Positions 4,798-6,151 of a stretch of 6,151 nucleotides of DNA are shown here, piece after piece. The position numbers were made by a program, and so were the translations under genes. This stretch comes from Desulfobacteraceae bacterium (lineage in GTDB: Bacteria > Desulfobacterota > Desulfobacteria > Desulfobacterales > Desulfosalsimonadaceae): positions 1 through 6,151 of the forward strand of contig SLGU01000163.1 of NCBI GenBank assembly GCA_007136525.1. Direction: 5' to 3'. The notes under the pieces are model-generated. The model had not been told where the DNA came from. It searched no databases and saw only the letters and a list, made by a program, of their open reading frames with translations. Every line of letters starts with the position of its first letter. The first letter of the stretch is position 1.

Positions 4798-5865
4798 ATG
4801 AGTGACAAACACGAACACACAATGGGCCTGTGGGCCAGGTATCTGACGCTTTGGGTAGCACTTTGCATGGCAGCGGGAATTTTAATCGGATACATGTTCC
4901 CCGGCATGGCGGTTTTTATCGATTCCCTTTCCATACAACAGGTCAACATGCCGATCGGGATTCTGCTTTTTTTGATGATTTATCCCATCATGATCCAGAT
5001 CGACTTCCAGCAGGTGATGGAGGCGGTAAAAGCGCCGAAGCCCGTACTGACGACCTTAATTGTCAACTGGGGCATAAAGCCTTTTACCATGACTTTTTTT
5101 GCCTGGCTGTTCATGACGCATATTTGGGCGCCTTTTATCAGCCCGACCATGGCCGCTGAATACACGGCCGGAATGATCCTGCTCGGGATTGCCCCCTGCA
5201 CTGCAATGGTCTTTGTATGGAGCTACCTCTCCGGCGGCAACATGGGGCATACACTGGTTATGGTTGCCATCAATTCAATAACAATGCTGTTTTTTTATGC
5301 GCCATTGGGCAATTTGCTATTGGGGGTTGCCATGCCCATACCCCTTGTCACGCTGGCATTGACCGTGGGTGTTTACGTGGGTGTTCCGCTTGTGGCCGGT
5401 TATTTCACCAGAAAGATTCTGATCCAGCGCAAGGGGATGGACTGGTTTGAAAATGTGTATATAAAAAGCTGGGGAAGCGTTTCCCAAATCGCCCTGCTTG
5501 CAACGCTGGTAGCGCTTTTCATGCTGCAGGGGGAAGTGATCATTCAGCAGCCCCTGGTCATTTTGATGATTGCCATCCCGCTGATCATCCAGACCTTTTT
5601 TATCTTCGGGATTGCGTATCTTGCTTGCAGGCCGCTTGGCATTTCTTATGAGGATGCGGCGCCAACCGCGCAAATCGGCGCATCCAATCATTTTGAGGTG
5701 GCCATCGCCGTAGCCCTGACCCTCTACGGGACCGGTTCGGGGGCGGCGCTGGCAACCGTTGTGGGCGTTCTGATCGAAGTGCCGATCATGCTTGCGCTGG
5801 TCAGGTTCTGCCTGCGAACCCAGCACTGGTTTCCAAGAGAAAAAGGGAAAGCGCCAATTGTGTAA
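4798..5865 (+). CDS. acr3: ACR3-family arsenite efflux permease
   Basis: This 355-residue membrane protein of the bile-acid/arsenite/riboflavin transporter superfamily has about ten hydrophobic spans and the length normal for ACR3. It exports As(OH)3/arsenite across the inner membrane using the proton gradient. Key residues are visible: LLGIAPCTAMVFVWSYLSGG in the fourth span, with C134 corresponding to the essential cysteine of studied ACR3 proteins, and GASNHFEVAIAVA in the ninth, with E300 corresponding to the essential glutamate. The N-terminus, MSDKHEHTMGLW, is short and hydrophilic. The ATG at 4798 follows AAAGGAG (4781-4787) with a 10-base spacer. The gene closes the arsR operon 109 bases after usp, and a strong hairpin follows it. 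The gap before it contains a duplicated ATTACAAAT (4738-4746, 4754-4762) of no clear meaning. It appears intact. ACR3 can work alone, so loss of ArsA need not abolish resistance. It is sometimes annotated arsB. Confidence 0.96.
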   Translation: MSDKHEHTMGLWARYLTLWVALCMAAGILIGYMFPGMAVFIDSLSIQQVNMPIGILLFLMIYPIMIQIDFQQVMEAVKAPKPVLTTLIVNWGIKPFTMTFFAWLFMTHIWAPFISPTMAAEYTAGMILLGIAPCTAMVFVWSYLSGGNMGHTLVMVAINSITMLFFYAPLGNLLLGVAMPIPLVTLALTVGVYVGVPLVAGYFTRKILIQRKGMDWFENVYIKSWGSVSQIALLATLVALFMLQGEVIIQQPLVILMIAIPLIIQTFFIFGIAYLACRPLGISYEDAAPTAQIGASNHFEVAIAVALTLYGTGSGAALATVVGVLIEVPIMLALVRFCLRTQHWFPREKGKAPIV

Positions 5866-5869
5866 GTCG

Positions 5870-5917
5870 ATATCAAATGCCCCGGCATGTGGAGTTGGAT
5901 ACCGGGGCATTGGATAT
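5870..5917. terminator. Strong hairpin between convergent acr3 and second arsR-like gene
   Basis: AATGCCCCGG (5876-5885) pairs perfectly with CCGGGGCATT (5902-5911). After one A/G mismatch, ATATC (5870-5874) pairs with GATAT (5913-5917), giving a 15-pair stem with a 16-base loop. It starts five bases after the acr3 stop and ends 15 bases before the stop of the opposing gene, so it is placed to end transcription from both sides. Neither side has a clear U run, so it may instead protect mRNA 3' ends or require Rho. Confidence 0.55.
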
Positions 5918-5932
5918 TCCAACAGTTGCCGA

Positions 5933-6151
5933 TTAGGTCTGCAAGTTGACCCGGGCGCCCCGACTTTTCTGTCTGGAGCAGATCGTATCGCGATGAAATT
6001 CAAAAACCTGCTTGCTCAGCCTGGCCACCTCCGCATCGTCTTCCAGCCAATGCCGGATATTGCCGAGCATGGTGGCTGCAAACGGGCTGTCAGATCCATC
6101 AGAAAGGGAATAATTGACCCACAAGCCGTCTTTTCGATAAGTGACAAGGCC
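5933..6151 (-). CDS. Second ArsR-family regulator, C-terminal part only (N-terminus beyond the window)
   Basis: The minus-strand frame is open from the right edge to TAA at 5935-5933, giving 72 residues. It begins GLVTYRKDGLWVNYSL, the wing of an ArsR-type winged helix (compare GLVENRKDARWVHYRL in the arsR at 3498). It continues with SPFAATMLGNIRHWLEDDAEVA, a segment frequent after the wing in ArsR regulators of arsenic clusters. A single cysteine near the C-terminus (DTICSRQ) could take part in metalloid binding, since some ArsR proteins sense through C-terminal cysteines. The DNA-binding helix and any N-terminal metal site lie outside the window. It converges on acr3, so two different ArsR-type repressors bracket this locus. 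A TTG at 6124 is an internal leucine, not the start. Confidence 0.85.
   Translation of the reverse strand, partial: GLVTYRKDGLWVNYSLSDGSDSPFAATMLGNIRHWLEDDAEVARLSKQVFEFHRDTICSRQKSRGARVNLQT

Noticed and set aside
5317..6003. Long minus-strand open frame of about 228 codons
   Set aside because: It lies antisense to acr3 and overlaps the second ArsR-like gene in another frame; both have strong family features.

Overview
This window looks like an accessory region of an anaerobic bacterium, most likely a sulfate-reducing Desulfobacterota (deltaproteobacterial) lineage. The inference rests on the mix of a DUF169 protein, a DGC-domain zinc-binding protein, an ACR3 pump with a universal stress protein, and a DUF4143 ATPase. 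The taxonomy is a judgement from gene style only; no rRNA or other marker gene is present.

Layout. The left edge (1-1094, +) is the body of an AAA+/DUF4143 ATPase that lacks its first few dozen residues. Facing it is a cysteine-rich DGC-domain protein (1258-1692, -) with a good ribosome binding site and its own promoter. The A/T-rich stretch 1693-1980 holds two back-to-back promoters, the DGC promoter on the minus strand and a plus-strand promoter followed by a perfect inverted repeat, TTAGC-N6-GCTAA. That plus-strand promoter reads into a broken 3' fragment of a cyclopropane-fatty-acid synthase gene (about 1980-2240, interrupted by TGA), then an unlisted 51-codon gene starting with TTG (2287-2442), then a DUF169 protein (2495-3256). 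After about 160 bp with two doubtful short frames comes a second promoter with almost the same inverted repeat (14 of 16 bases identical). It drives arsR (3498-3908), a decayed arsA (3911-4139), a universal stress protein (4206-4688) and an intact ACR3 arsenite pump (4798-5865). A strong hairpin separates acr3 from a convergent second ArsR-family regulator (5933-6151, -), which runs off the right edge.

How the parts fit. The ArsR at 3498 carries the ELCVC arsenite-sensing signature. The matched inverted repeats next to both plus-strand promoters suggest that it controls its own operon and also the small-ORF/DUF169 unit, which would place two uncharacterised proteins in an arsenic-responsive regulon. 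The ArsA ATPase has been reduced to its P-loop and a C-terminal stub, while ACR3 is intact, so any efflux should be driven by the membrane potential alone. The window also carries several gene fragments (cfa, arsA and perhaps an ABC ATPase start beside the second operator), which points to repeated rearrangement. I see no tRNA, rRNA, CRISPR array, transposase or complete insertion sequence.
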